Assembly (NCBI GenBank): GCA_016235445.1
Contig: JACRLB010000036.1
Span: forward strand, 62,001 to 126,000
DNA length: 64,000 nt
DNA from: Chloroflexota bacterium
GTDB lineage: Bacteria; Chloroflexota; Anaerolineae; Anaerolineales; Villigracilaceae
Direction: 5' to 3'
A model generated the notes under the pieces. That model was not told where the DNA came from. It worked only from the letters and a program-made list of their open reading frames with translations, and did no database searches. This document shows, piece after piece, positions 7,793 to 15,531 of this stretch (the first letter of the stretch is position 1; each line of letters opens with the position of its first letter). The position numbers and the translations under genes are program-made.

Positions 7793-8807
7793 TTACTGCG
7801 GAATTTCAGGCGCGCCAGGCAACGGCAAAATGAACTGGTTGCCAGTGGGGATAAAGATCGTGGTCACGCCGGGCGCGAGTTTCAAAACATATTGATACTG
7901 CACCAATTCAGGCGTAATGGATTCAGCGATCAAACGGTTGGCTTCCGCCTCTGCCCCTGCCTGAATCAAACGCGCTTCCGCCGCGCCTTGCGCCGCAATC
8001 ACCGCCGCATCAGCCTGGCCTTGCGCCACCTGGCGTGCCTGCTCGGCTTCCTGTTTCTTTTGCTCCACGACAAGTTTGGCTTGCTGTGCCTGCTGTTCGG
8101 CAATTTGTTTTTGTTCCACAGCGGCGGCGTATTCCTCGCTGAAATGAATATCGCGCAGCAGGAAACTCACAAGAACCAGGTCGTTTTCTGCAAACGCTTC
8201 GGTTAATGTTGAATTTATCAACTCTTCCATTTCAGCGCGCTTCGTGCTGACGATTTCTTCCACGCTGTATTGTGAAGCCGCATCGCGAATTGTGTTGCGC
8301 GCGGCGGGGCGCACCAATTCATCCTGAAAGCGGCTTTGCCAGTTGATGTGCAATTCGATGATCTTGGCTGGGTCAATCGAATAGATCACAGACGCGTCAA
8401 TTAAAATTTCCTGCCCGTCTTTTGTGCGCGCGGATCGAATCGTCGCCAACGACCTGTCCTTCACCCGCGGCCGAAGCCATGGTATAGGTCTGGCGCGAAA
8501 TCGGGTACAGGGTTACTTGTTCCGCAAAAGGAATGATCCAACGCAGGCCAGGCTGTAAAGATTCTTCGCGGTAGCCCTTCGCCGCAAACGCTGAAACTAC
8601 AATGCCTCGTTCTTCAGGTTGAATAAAAACGAGCCCTGCGCCAACGGTGGTTAACAAAATTCCCGCCACCAGCAGGATGACTGCCAGCGAACCGAATCCT
8701 TTTGCAGGCTGGTTGCGGCTGGCGCGTACCGCCATTGTGCCGATCACGCCAAGAAATGCGATCCATGCAAGAGTTGCAATACCTTGAATTACACCGGATA
8801 TGTTCAT
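7793..8807 (-). pseudogene. SPFH/prohibitin-family membrane protein, frameshifted
   Basis: The N-terminal part starts at 8807 (MNISGVIQGIATLAWIAF, preceded by GGAGG). It has two membrane helices and the prohibitin-like start VFIQPEERGIVVSAF ... YREESLQPGLRWIIPF, and runs to GQVVGDDSIRA. The remainder (RTKDGQEILIDASVIYSIDP ... then a long E/Q/A coiled coil and a hydrophobic GVTTIFIPTGNQFILPLPG end) is in another frame. The switch falls at 8424-8433 inside a CGCGCG run. Adding one GC pair would restore DDSIRARTKDGQ, so either two bases were lost or the assembly is wrong there. Intact, the protein would be about 338 residues and would scaffold membrane microdomains. Confidence 0.8.
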
Positions 8808-8880
8808 GGTTTCCTCCGAAACATTTTTTGTGATTATAACCCGCTTGCCCGCGCCCCCAATGCGTGTTAACATTTCTCCG

Positions 8881-9639
8881 ATGAAAAACGGCAAAGGTTT
8901 TATTAAAGAAATTTTTTTGGATGGCTCCGCCCGCATCGAATGCCCGCCTGAGTTGATTCCCGCCCCCGGACAATACCTCCTCGCCCACGCACACGCCTCT
9001 GACTTACCGATAGCTGATCCTCTTTTCTTCAGCCACTCAGCGCCGACAGGTTTTTTCTCCGCCCCTACCTCAACCGCATGGATGCCAGGCACAGTTCTCA
9101 ATTTGCGCGGCCCGCTGGGGCACGGATTCTCCATCCCTGCATCTGCCCGCAAAGTGGCGCTCATCGCCTTCGACGATTCCCCCGCCCGCCTGCGCGGATT
9201 GATATCCCCCGCCATCAAACAAAATGCCGAAGTCGTCCTGCTTTGCGATTCGCAAGTTGATGATTTGCCAGAGCTTGTCGAAGTCCAGCCCCTGCAAGCC
9301 ATGCTGGATATTTTCCACTGGGCAGATTACGCCGCCGTGGATGTGGCGCGCGGGAACCTGAATCAGCTAAAGGAAAAGTTTGGGAGACAGAATCAGGCGT
9401 GGGCGCGTCCTGAGCGGCAGTCGAAGGTGCGTCCTGAGCGGCAGTCGAAGGTGCGTCCTGAGCGGCAGTCGAAGGTGCGTCCTGAGCGGCAGTCGAAGGG
9501 CGAGGCGCAGGTCTTAATCCGCACGCAAATGCCTTGCGGCGCGCTCGCCGAATGCGGCGTCTGCGCGGTGAGGATTCATCATCATTGGGAAATGGCTTGC
9601 AAGGATGGCCCTGTTTTCGAGTTGAAGGAAATATTATAA
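8881..9639 (+). CDS. PyrK-like iron-sulfur/FAD electron-transfer protein with a tandem-repeat insert
   Basis: The C-terminus CGALAECGVCAVRIHHHWEMACKDGPVF carries the four-cysteine [2Fe-2S] pattern and the DGPVF end of PyrK, the electron-transfer subunit of dihydroorotate dehydrogenase type 1B. The N-terminal part (FIKEIFLDGSARIECPPELI ... PGQYLLAHA ... LNLRGPLGHGF) looks like a reduced FAD-binding domain. Between the two lies four times the 8-residue unit RPERQSKV. No pyrD is adjacent, so a partner enzyme is unknown. The start is taken at MKNGKGFIKE; no good ribosome site is visible. It is divergent from the SPFH gene. Confidence 0.7.
   Translation: MKNGKGFIKEIFLDGSARIECPPELIPAPGQYLLAHAHASDLPIADPLFFSHSAPTGFFSAPTSTAWMPGTVLNLRGPLGHGFSIPASARKVALIAFDDSPARLRGLISPAIKQNAEVVLLCDSQVDDLPELVEVQPLQAMLDIFHWADYAAVDVARGNLNQLKEKFGRQNQAWARPERQSKVRPERQSKVRPERQSKVRPERQSKGEAQVLIRTQMPCGALAECGVCAVRIHHHWEMACKDGPVFELKEIL
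9403..9498 (+). repeat. Four tandem 24-bp units inside the PyrK-like gene
   Basis: Units at 9403, 9427, 9451 and 9475 each contain CGTCCTGAGCGGCAGTCGAA. Three are identical and the first differs by one base (GCG for GTG). Because 24 is a multiple of 3, the array stays in frame and adds 32 residues (RPERQSK plus V or A). It falls between the FAD part and the iron-sulfur part. Confidence 0.95.
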
Positions 9640-9669
9640 AAAAGCCCCCGCAATTTGCGGGGGCTTTTT
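9640..9669. terminator. Bidirectional terminator between convergent genes
   Basis: AAAAAGCCCCCGCAA/TTGCGGGGGCTTTTT forms a strong GC stem with A-runs and T-runs on both sides. It lies directly after the PyrK-like stop and 5 bases before the stop of the converging secreted-protein gene. Confidence 0.92.
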
Positions 9670-9673
9670 GAAT

Positions 9674-10615
9674 TTAGTACCAGATCCTGAATGAGGTTGT
9701 GGTGGTGGCGCTCAACCCGTTGGCTGTGCATGTCACATCTATGTAAATGAGACTGCCGTATGGCTGGTTGAGGAAGGACAGCGAGACAATGCCCACGCCA
9801 TTGGAGTTGGTTGCGATGCTGGTTGGCTCGGTGCGGCCATCCGGCCAATGCACAACGGCAGTACAGCCCGAATTGGCGATGGGTTGCAGGTTTTGGTCTT
9901 GCACGATCACGAAGATTAGCTGGGTGTCCGTTGCCAGCGTAACCGCCTTCCACGCAAACGCGCGGACTTGTAAATTGGTTGTCACCTGCGGCGAGTTGTC
10001 AATCGGTTTGACCGGGGCCAGCAGGCCGGGGTCTTCGCTGAGTTTGTCGAAGTAAATGCGCCCAAGGTCAGAGACGACGACCCGCTGGCCTTCGTTCTTC
10101 CAGGGCTGCCATTCGAGCCGCGCTTTTTCAAAGTATTGCACGATCTTGTTTTCGTGATATTCGAACCCCGAGATCGGGTAGCCGAATTGGGTCAGGCCGC
10201 CGTATTGATCGAAGAATTCCAGGAATGCAAAACAAACTGAGTAGCCCGTCTGTGCGTACACGCGGCAGGCGAAGGTATTATTTACGTTCAACGGCCCCGT
10301 CGAGACGAAGGTAAGCTCTCCCAGCGTGGTTAACTGAATGCGCTGTCCCTCGGGCAGTTCACCGCGATATTCAAAACGGGCGCGCTGAAAATATTGCACG
10401 GTTTTCCCATCTCTGCTGGTGAATTCCTCAGTGATGGGGTAGCCATACAGGAAGGTTGCATTGGGGTTGGCGTTGTAGTACTTGAGGAAATCCCCTTTTA
10501 CGTTGTGACCCGTCTCGCTAAAATACTTGGAATCCTGGGTTTGCGCGAAGACAGGCGCCCAACTCGCGCTGAGCAGATAGATCGCGGCAAAAAAAGTAAA
10601 AGATCGTCGCAGCAT
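9674..10615 (-). CDS. Secreted protein with two VQYFQRARFEY-type repeats and an Ig-like end
   Basis: A Sec signal peptide (cleavage likely after APVFA) leads into two copies of a roughly 75-residue unit: YFSETGHNVKGDFLKYY ... LYGYPITEEF ... VQYFQRARFEY, and TGYSVCFAFLEFFDQYGG ... FGYPISGFEY ... IVQYFEKARLEW. Each ends in GQRIQLTTLGEL-like text. The C-terminal 95 residues look like a beta-sandwich (Big-1/Ig type) with GCTAVVHWPDGRTEP and NSNGVGIVSLSF. I recognise the repeat as common in Chloroflexota secreted proteins, but its function is unknown. A TATAAT box lies at 10630-10635 on this strand. Confidence 0.75.
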   Translation of the reverse strand: MLRRSFTFFAAIYLLSASWAPVFAQTQDSKYFSETGHNVKGDFLKYYNANPNATFLYGYPITEEFTSRDGKTVQYFQRARFEYRGELPEGQRIQLTTLGELTFVSTGPLNVNNTFACRVYAQTGYSVCFAFLEFFDQYGGLTQFGYPISGFEYHENKIVQYFEKARLEWQPWKNEGQRVVVSDLGRIYFDKLSEDPGLLAPVKPIDNSPQVTTNLQVRAFAWKAVTLATDTQLIFVIVQDQNLQPIANSGCTAVVHWPDGRTEPTSIATNSNGVGIVSLSFLNQPYGSLIYIDVTCTANGLSATTTTSFRIWY

Positions 10616-10727
10616 AATTCACCCGTTTCATTATACCCAGAATATTTTCTCACGACATTACAAACAACTATCTGCAAACCAACTCCTTGATAGCATTTTT
10701 ACCTTCATTTGGCAATGGGGGGAAGTA

Positions 10728-11864
10728 CTAAGCGAGGGCGCGCAGGATTTTTTCTGCCGCATGACCGTCGCCATAAGGATTGGCCGCCTGAGACATCTTT
10801 GCGTAAGCGGATTCATCCTCCAAAAGCCGCTTCGCCTCCTCGACGATGCGGCTGGTTGCTGTTCCTACCAGCTTGAGCGTCCCCGCTTCCACTCCCTCCG
10901 GGCGTTCAGTTGTTTCCCGCAACACAAGGGTTGGGACGCCGAAGGCGGGCGCTTCCTCTTGAATTCCGCCTGAATCCGTCAGAATCAATGTGGCGTGTTT
11001 CATCAGGTGGATGAGCGGCAGGTAATCCAACGGTGGCAGAAGGGTGACATGCTCCACACCTTTGAGCAGTCTGTGAACAGGCTCCTGCACATTCGGGTTC
11101 AAATGGACGGGGTAGACGATCTCCACATCCCCGCGCTTCGCCAGCTCGATCAGCGCCTGACAAATATCTTCCAGCGGCTTGCCAAAATTCTCGCGGCGGT
11201 GGGCGGTGACGAGTATCAGGCGACGAGAAACGAGTGATGAACTGTTACTCGTTTCTCGTTTCTTGTTACTTAAACCTAATTTTTCAAGCAGTTCTGTTAC
11301 ATCATCTGGCTCTGCTTGTTTCGACACATATTGCAGTGCGTCAATGACGGTGTTGCCAGTCACGAAAATCGCCTTTTCATCAACGCCTTCGCGCAATAAA
11401 TTTCCCTGCGACCATGCAGTCGGCGCAAAGTGCAAGTCGGCGGTGACAGTTGCCAGGCGGCGATTGATTTCTTCCGGGAAGGGATGCCACTTGTTGTGAG
11501 TCCGCAAGCCTGCTTCAACATGCCCGAATTTGATCCTTCGGTAAAATGCCAGCAGGGAAGTGGTGACGACTGTGGTTGTGTCGCCAACCGCCAGCGCCCA
11601 ATCTGGGTTAAAGTCAGCTAATACGGGGTCGAGGTGGGTGAAGATGTTCGCGCTGAGTTGCGCAAGGGATTGGTCGTCGCGCATCAAATCCAGGTCGTAA
11701 TCAGGTTTGATCTCAAATAGATTCAGAACCTGATCGAGCATCTGACGGTGCTGGGCGGTGACGCAGACTCGCGATTCGATGCCCTCGGTTTTAGCCAGCA
11801 GGCGGACGATGGGCGCCATTTTTACAGCTTCGGGGCGTGTGCCAAAAATGGAGAGGATTCGCAA
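10728..11864 (-). CDS. wecB: UDP-N-acetylglucosamine 2-epimerase (non-hydrolysing)
   Basis: The enzyme interconverts UDP-GlcNAc and UDP-ManNAc for surface polysaccharide. Family motifs are intact: IFGTRPEAVKMAPIV at the start, HVEAGLRTHNKWHPFPEEINRR, the GNTVID turn, VHLNPNV, and DSGGIQEEAPAFGVPTLVLRE with the UDP-binding end. The start codon is TTG at 11864, 14 bases after wecC, so the pair forms one operon. A stretch of about 15 residues (SNKKRETSNSSSLVSRR) between the domains is encoded by an inverted word repeat (11222-11262) and is foreign to the family. Confidence 0.92.
   Translation of the reverse strand: MRILSIFGTRPEAVKMAPIVRLLAKTEGIESRVCVTAQHRQMLDQVLNLFEIKPDYDLDLMRDDQSLAQLSANIFTHLDPVLADFNPDWALAVGDTTTVVTTSLLAFYRRIKFGHVEAGLRTHNKWHPFPEEINRRLATVTADLHFAPTAWSQGNLLREGVDEKAIFVTGNTVIDALQYVSKQAEPDDVTELLEKLGLSNKKRETSNSSSLVSRRLILVTAHRRENFGKPLEDICQALIELAKRGDVEIVYPVHLNPNVQEPVHRLLKGVEHVTLLPPLDYLPLIHLMKHATLILTDSGGIQEEAPAFGVPTLVLRETTERPEGVEAGTLKLVGTATSRIVEEAKRLLEDESAYAKMSQAANPYGDGHAAEKILRALA
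11222..11262 (-). repeat. In-frame inverted word repeat inside wecB
   Basis: GACGAGAAACGAGT and ACTCGTTTCTCGTTTC form an inverted repeat around an 11-base loop. The reading frame passes through it and gives KKRETSNSSSLVSR, which has no counterpart in usual WecB proteins. Confidence 0.75.
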
Positions 11865-11878
11865 TTTTAGATTTCCAA

Positions 11879-13201
11879 TTAACTATTTACGATTTTGGAT
11901 TTGTTGTCGCCGAGGCGGTGGAATTGGAAGCCGTGATTTTTCCATGCTTCGCCTTCCCAGCCGCTGACGGTATCCACAACGATCCGCGCATTGGTTTTCC
12001 TTGCAATTTCCTGCGGGTCGTAATTTGCAAATTCTGTGTGCCGAACCAGCAGGAGAATCAAGTCTGCATCTTGTAGCGCAGATTCGAGTGAAGGCGCCAT
12101 ATTGATTCCCTGCATGTTTGCATCGGGCTTGAAAGGCTCCCACGCTTTTACCTGCGCGCCTTCATTTTGAAGAATGTGAATCACTTCATTGGCGGGGCTT
12201 TCGCGCAGGTCATCCACATCGGGTTTGTAGGCGAGGCCGAGGGCGGCGATTTTTTTCCCGCTCAGGGAGCCGAGCGCACGTTTGACGATGTCCACTACGA
12301 AATGCGGCTGGGCGTCATTGACCTGCCTTGAATGATAGATGAGCGGGGTGAGTTCGGGCGCGGCTTCTACGAAGAACCACGGGTCCACGCTGATGCAGTG
12401 CCCGCCGACGCCAGGCCCGGGGCTGAGGATCTTTATCCGCGGGTGTAAGTTTGCGAGGGAAATTGCCTCCCAGATATCCACGCCGAATTTATCGGCAAGT
12501 CGGGAGAATTCATTTGCAATCGCGATGTTTACGTCGCGGTGTGTATTCTCCATCAATTTGACCATCTCAGCGGTGGTGGCGTCGGTTTGAACGATTTGTC
12601 CCTTGGCGAAGATGGCATAAAGATCGTGGCCTGCTTCGGCAGATTCGGGGGTGACGCCGCCGATGACGCGGGCGTTTTCAATGAGTTCGCGCATAATTTG
12701 TCCGGGCAAAACCCGTTCGGGAGAATAAGCCAAATGGAAGTCGCACCCAGCTACCAGTCCCGAACGAGCGAGGATGGGCGTCACTAAATCCACGGTGGTG
12801 CGGGGAGGGGAAGTCGACTCAAGCATGACTAGATTTCCCTTCCTCAAAAATGGCAGGATGGATTCAGCGGCGGAGACGACGGCGCGCATGTCTGCCAGTT
12901 TGTATTTCACGCCGTTGTATTCGCCGAAATTGTTTTGCTGAAATGGGGTTGGCACGGCGATGATGAAGGCGTCGGCTTCTTCGGGTTGGGCGGCGGCTTT
13001 GAAGTTGCCCGATGCGATGGCGTTGGTGACTGCATCTTTTAGGCCAGGCTCGTGGATGTGGATTTCGCCGCGGTTGAGGGTTTCGATGATGTGTGGGTTA
13101 ATATCCACGCCGAGAACGTCGATCCCGTGCGCGGCAAAGGTGGATGCGGTGGGCAGGCCAATGTAGCCGAGGCCGATGACACAAATTTTTTGAAAATTCA
13201 C
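11879..13201 (-). CDS. wecC: UDP-N-acetyl-D-mannosamine dehydrogenase (UDP-glucose/GDP-mannose dehydrogenase family)
   Basis: The product oxidises UDP-ManNAc to UDP-ManNAcA, using the product of wecB next to it. An N-terminal NAD fold (ICVIGLGYIGLPTASTFAAHG), the middle dimer helix with VKLMENTHRDVNIAIANEF, the catalytic cysteine in GPGVGGHCISVDPWFF, and the C-terminal UDP domain (LGLAYKPDVDDLRESPANE) are all present. Start is GTG at 13201 with GGAG eight bases upstream, and a TATAAT box at 13234-13239. The last residues (KSKIVNS) are read from a TAAATCGTAAATAG-like word repeat and probably extend the original end. Confidence 0.9.
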   Translation of the reverse strand: MNFQKICVIGLGYIGLPTASTFAAHGIDVLGVDINPHIIETLNRGEIHIHEPGLKDAVTNAIASGNFKAAAQPEEADAFIIAVPTPFQQNNFGEYNGVKYKLADMRAVVSAAESILPFLRKGNLVMLESTSPPRTTVDLVTPILARSGLVAGCDFHLAYSPERVLPGQIMRELIENARVIGGVTPESAEAGHDLYAIFAKGQIVQTDATTAEMVKLMENTHRDVNIAIANEFSRLADKFGVDIWEAISLANLHPRIKILSPGPGVGGHCISVDPWFFVEAAPELTPLIYHSRQVNDAQPHFVVDIVKRALGSLSGKKIAALGLAYKPDVDDLRESPANEVIHILQNEGAQVKAWEPFKPDANMQGINMAPSLESALQDADLILLLVRHTEFANYDPQEIARKTNARIVVDTVSGWEGEAWKNHGFQFHRLGDNKSKIVNS

Positions 13202-13305
13202 AGTGGCTCCAGGAGTATTAATTTAGCCCGATTATTATACAACCAGCCCGCTGGTTTCTATAAAGCGACTTTTGAATATCGTCCCGCGTATATTTGGTTA
13301 AAGCA

Positions 13306-13482
13306 CTGATGTTACGAACAGTAGGGGCGACCCATCCATATTCTTGAAAACCTGATTGCGCAAAAGGCGGGTCGCCCTGTTCCCACAGCGCCTTCCCGCA
13401 CTGGGGGGCAACCCTCCCTTTGAGAATAAACCTCTTGTAATGCCCGGACGGGTTGCCCCTGCGGTAAATCGTGTAACATCAG
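13306..13482. mobile_element. 177-bp MITE-like element with CTGATGTTAC termini and 8-bp target duplication
   Basis: The element starts CTGATGTTAC and ends GTAACATCAG (10-bp perfect terminal repeats), and the repeat continues imperfectly inwards (AGGGGCGACCC versus GGGTTGCCCCT). It contains a second palindrome GGGCGACCC/GGGTCGCCC. It is flanked by TTAAAGCA on both sides (13298-13305 and 13483-13490). No coding capacity. The rest of the 13202-13523 spacer holds the wecC promoter and the nfeD promoter. Confidence 0.8.
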
Positions 13483-13503
13483 TTAAAGCATATCTTCTTG
13501 TTG

Positions 13504-13509
13504 TATAAT
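13504..13509 (+). promoter_or_regulatory. -10 box for nfeD-slipin
   Basis: TATAAT preceded by TTG lies 14 bases before the start codon of the NfeD-like gene, with GGAGG between them. No TTGACA-like -35 is seen. Confidence 0.55.
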
Positions 13510-13523
13510 CAAATGGAGGCACA

Positions 13524-14117
13524 ATGGACTTTCTACTCGAACCAAATATTGCGTATTTGATCCTGCTGGGCGGCGTTTTACTTGGCTTGATGGCGATTGT
13601 TACGCCGGGCACGGGTTTGTTTGAAGTGGGCGCGTTTTTTTGCCTTGCATTGGCGGGCTATGCAGTTTACAACCTCTCCTTTAATGGATGGGCATTGAGC
13701 GTTCTCACATTGAGCATTATCCCCTTTATCTATGCCATTCAAAAACCAAAACGCGAACCCTATCTCGGATTGTCCATTCTTCTGCTGGTGATAGGTTCTG
13801 TGTTTTTATTTAAAGTGGATGGCTGGAAGCCCGCCGTTAATCCCTTCATTGCATTGGTAGCTTCGGGGCTTTTGTCCTCCTTTTTATGGATCGTTGTGCG
13901 GAAGACCATGCAGGCCGCAGGAGCGCGCCCTGTGCATGATCTTGACGCATTGACTGGATTATTGGGCGAAGCCAGGTCGAAAATCCATGAAGAAGGAAGC
14001 GTGTATGTTGCGGGGGAGATGTGGTCTGCCAAAAGCGATAAGGCCATCCCTCTTGGCAGTTCCATTCGTGTGGTTCGTCGCGAGGGTTTTATCCTCGTTG
14101 TTGAAAAAGACGCCTAA
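13524..14117 (+). CDS. NfeD-like membrane protein
   Basis: A 197-residue protein with four to five hydrophobic segments (LILLGGVLLGLMAIVTPG, FCLALAGYAVY, LSVLTLSIIPFIYAI, YLGLSILLLVIGSVFLF, FIALVASGLLSSFLWIVV) and a C-terminal soluble OB-fold-like domain (LTGLLGEARSKIHEEGSVYVAGEMW ... GSSIRVVRREGFILVVE). This is the short NfeD type that pairs with slipins in membrane microdomains. The slipin gene follows after 31 bases, confirming the pair. Start by GGAGG at the usual distance. Confidence 0.87.
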   Translation: MDFLLEPNIAYLILLGGVLLGLMAIVTPGTGLFEVGAFFCLALAGYAVYNLSFNGWALSVLTLSIIPFIYAIQKPKREPYLGLSILLLVIGSVFLFKVDGWKPAVNPFIALVASGLLSSFLWIVVRKTMQAAGARPVHDLDALTGLLGEARSKIHEEGSVYVAGEMWSAKSDKAIPLGSSIRVVRREGFILVVEKDA

Positions 14118-14148
14118 TCATATAGCAACCTAAACAAGGAGAATTAAC

Positions 14149-15048
14149 ATGGATTTTTTAGCGACTGGCGGCACTATTTTTTGCTTTGTTGGAACGTTGC
14201 TGGTCATTGGCTTTATATTTCTTGCCAATGCCATTCGGATTGTTCCTGAATATCAGCGTCTGGTTGTATTCAGGCTTGGTCGTTCTGTCGGAGCAAAAGG
14301 CCCTGGCATTGTGCTTCTCATCCCCGTGATCGACCGCGCCGTAAAAGTGGACTTGCGCGAGCAGGTGCGCGAGATCCCGCACCAAACTTCGATCACAAAA
14401 GATAACGCCCCGATCTCGATTGACTTCCTGTGGTATTACAAGGTTCTTGACCCCACTGAATCAGTGTTGCAAGTCGGTAATTTTGAATCCGCCGCGGCGG
14501 GCATTGCCGCAACCACCCTGCGCGCGGTGATCGGCGGTATCCCGTTGGACGATGTACTTTCAGAACGTGAACATATCAACAACATGCTCCGCACCCGCCT
14601 CGATGAAGTGACCGAGCGCTGGGGCGTGAAGGTGACCAACGTGGAGATCCGCGAGATCGTCCCGCCGCGCGAAGTGCAGGAGGCTATGAACCGCCAAATG
14701 TCCGCGGAACGTATCCGCCGCGCGCTTGTGACCGAATCCATGGGCGATCAGGAAGCCGCAATCAATCGCGCCGAAGGTACCAAGCAAGCCGCTGTCTTGT
14801 CAGCCAAAGGTGAACGCGAGTCCAACATCCTGCGCGCTGAAGGCGATAAGCAGGCACAGGCGTTGCGCGCAGAAGGTTTTGCCGTCGCCTTGGAAGCCAT
14901 CTTCAATGCCGCCAAGAGCGTCGACCAGAAGACGATGACCTTGCAGTATTTTGAAACCCTCAAATCCATCGGCTCAAGCCCATCCACCAAGTTCATCTTC
15001 CCGATGGAATTCACCAGCATGTTGGATAACTTCCTCGGCAAGAAGTAG
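14149..15048 (+). CDS. Slipin (stomatin-like SPFH protein)
   Basis: One N-terminal membrane helix (IFCFVGTLLVIGFIFLANAI) leads into an SPFH domain (RIVPEYQRLVVFRLGR, then IDRAVKVDLREQVREIP, DNAPISIDFLWYYKV, GGIPLDDVLSEREHINNMLR, WGVKVTNVEIREIVPPREV). An A/E-rich coiled coil with repeated RAEGxKQA follows, then a C-terminal hydrophobic end (SSPSTKFIFPMEFTS). It likely acts with the NfeD-like protein upstream. A ribosome site AAGGAG precedes the start. Confidence 0.92.
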   Translation: MDFLATGGTIFCFVGTLLVIGFIFLANAIRIVPEYQRLVVFRLGRSVGAKGPGIVLLIPVIDRAVKVDLREQVREIPHQTSITKDNAPISIDFLWYYKVLDPTESVLQVGNFESAAAGIAATTLRAVIGGIPLDDVLSEREHINNMLRTRLDEVTERWGVKVTNVEIREIVPPREVQEAMNRQMSAERIRRALVTESMGDQEAAINRAEGTKQAAVLSAKGERESNILRAEGDKQAQALRAEGFAVALEAIFNAAKSVDQKTMTLQYFETLKSIGSSPSTKFIFPMEFTSMLDNFLGKK

Positions 15049-15067
15049 CAGAAATTTGTAATACAAT

Positions 15068-15098
15068 AAGGTCTCCCAAATCGGGAGACCTTATTTTT
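15068..15098 (+). terminator. Terminator/attenuator hairpin ending just before the GNAT start
   Basis: AAGGTCTCCC/GGGAGACCTT with a short loop is followed by ATTTTTT and then directly by the ATG of the acetyltransferase gene. It ends the NfeD-slipin transcript. Because it touches the next start, it may also set read-through into the two downstream genes. Confidence 0.85.
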
Positions 15099-15099
15099 T

Positions 15100-15531
15100 A
15101 TGGAAATCATCAAAGCATCCATCTTCGACCTCAATGCCCTTCGCAAACTGGAAAACGAATCCTTTGCAAAAGATGCCTGGCCCCTGTTTGATTTAATTGC
15201 CGTGCTGACCTTCCCTGAAGTGATTCGACTTAAAGCGGTGAAGGATGGCCAAATGGTGGGCTTCATCGCAGGAGACCCGCGTCCTCACGACGGGTGGGGC
15301 TGGGTTGCCACCATTGCAGTTGATCCCCGCTACCAGCGACGCGGCATTGGGAGTGCCTTGTTATATGCCTGTGAAAACAAGCTTGGCGTCCCCAAAGCCA
15401 GGTTAACCGTGCGCCCATCAAACCATGCCGCGATTTCCATGTACGAGAAGGAAGGCTACGTGTCCATCGATCTTTGGAAGGGATATTACAACGATGGCGA
15501 GGACGCCATGTTAATGGAGAAGGAATTATGA
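15100..15531 (+). CDS. GNAT-family N-acetyltransferase (RimI-like)
   Basis: A 143-residue single-domain protein with the acetyl-CoA pyrophosphate loop VDPRYQRRGIGSALLYACE, preceded by the central strand WGWVATIAVD and followed by ARLTVRPSNHAAISMYEKEGY, the pattern seen in RimI-like enzymes that acetylate protein or small-molecule amines. The substrate is unknown. The start directly follows a terminator T-run and has no ribosome site. The stop overlaps the acyltransferase start (ATGA), so both genes are likely translated together. Confidence 0.85.
   Translation: MEIIKASIFDLNALRKLENESFAKDAWPLFDLIAVLTFPEVIRLKAVKDGQMVGFIAGDPRPHDGWGWVATIAVDPRYQRRGIGSALLYACENKLGVPKARLTVRPSNHAAISMYEKEGYVSIDLWKGYYNDGEDAMLMEKEL

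Noticed and set aside
9403-9498. CRISPR array
   Set aside because: The 24-bp units are directly joined without unique spacers and lie in frame inside a gene.
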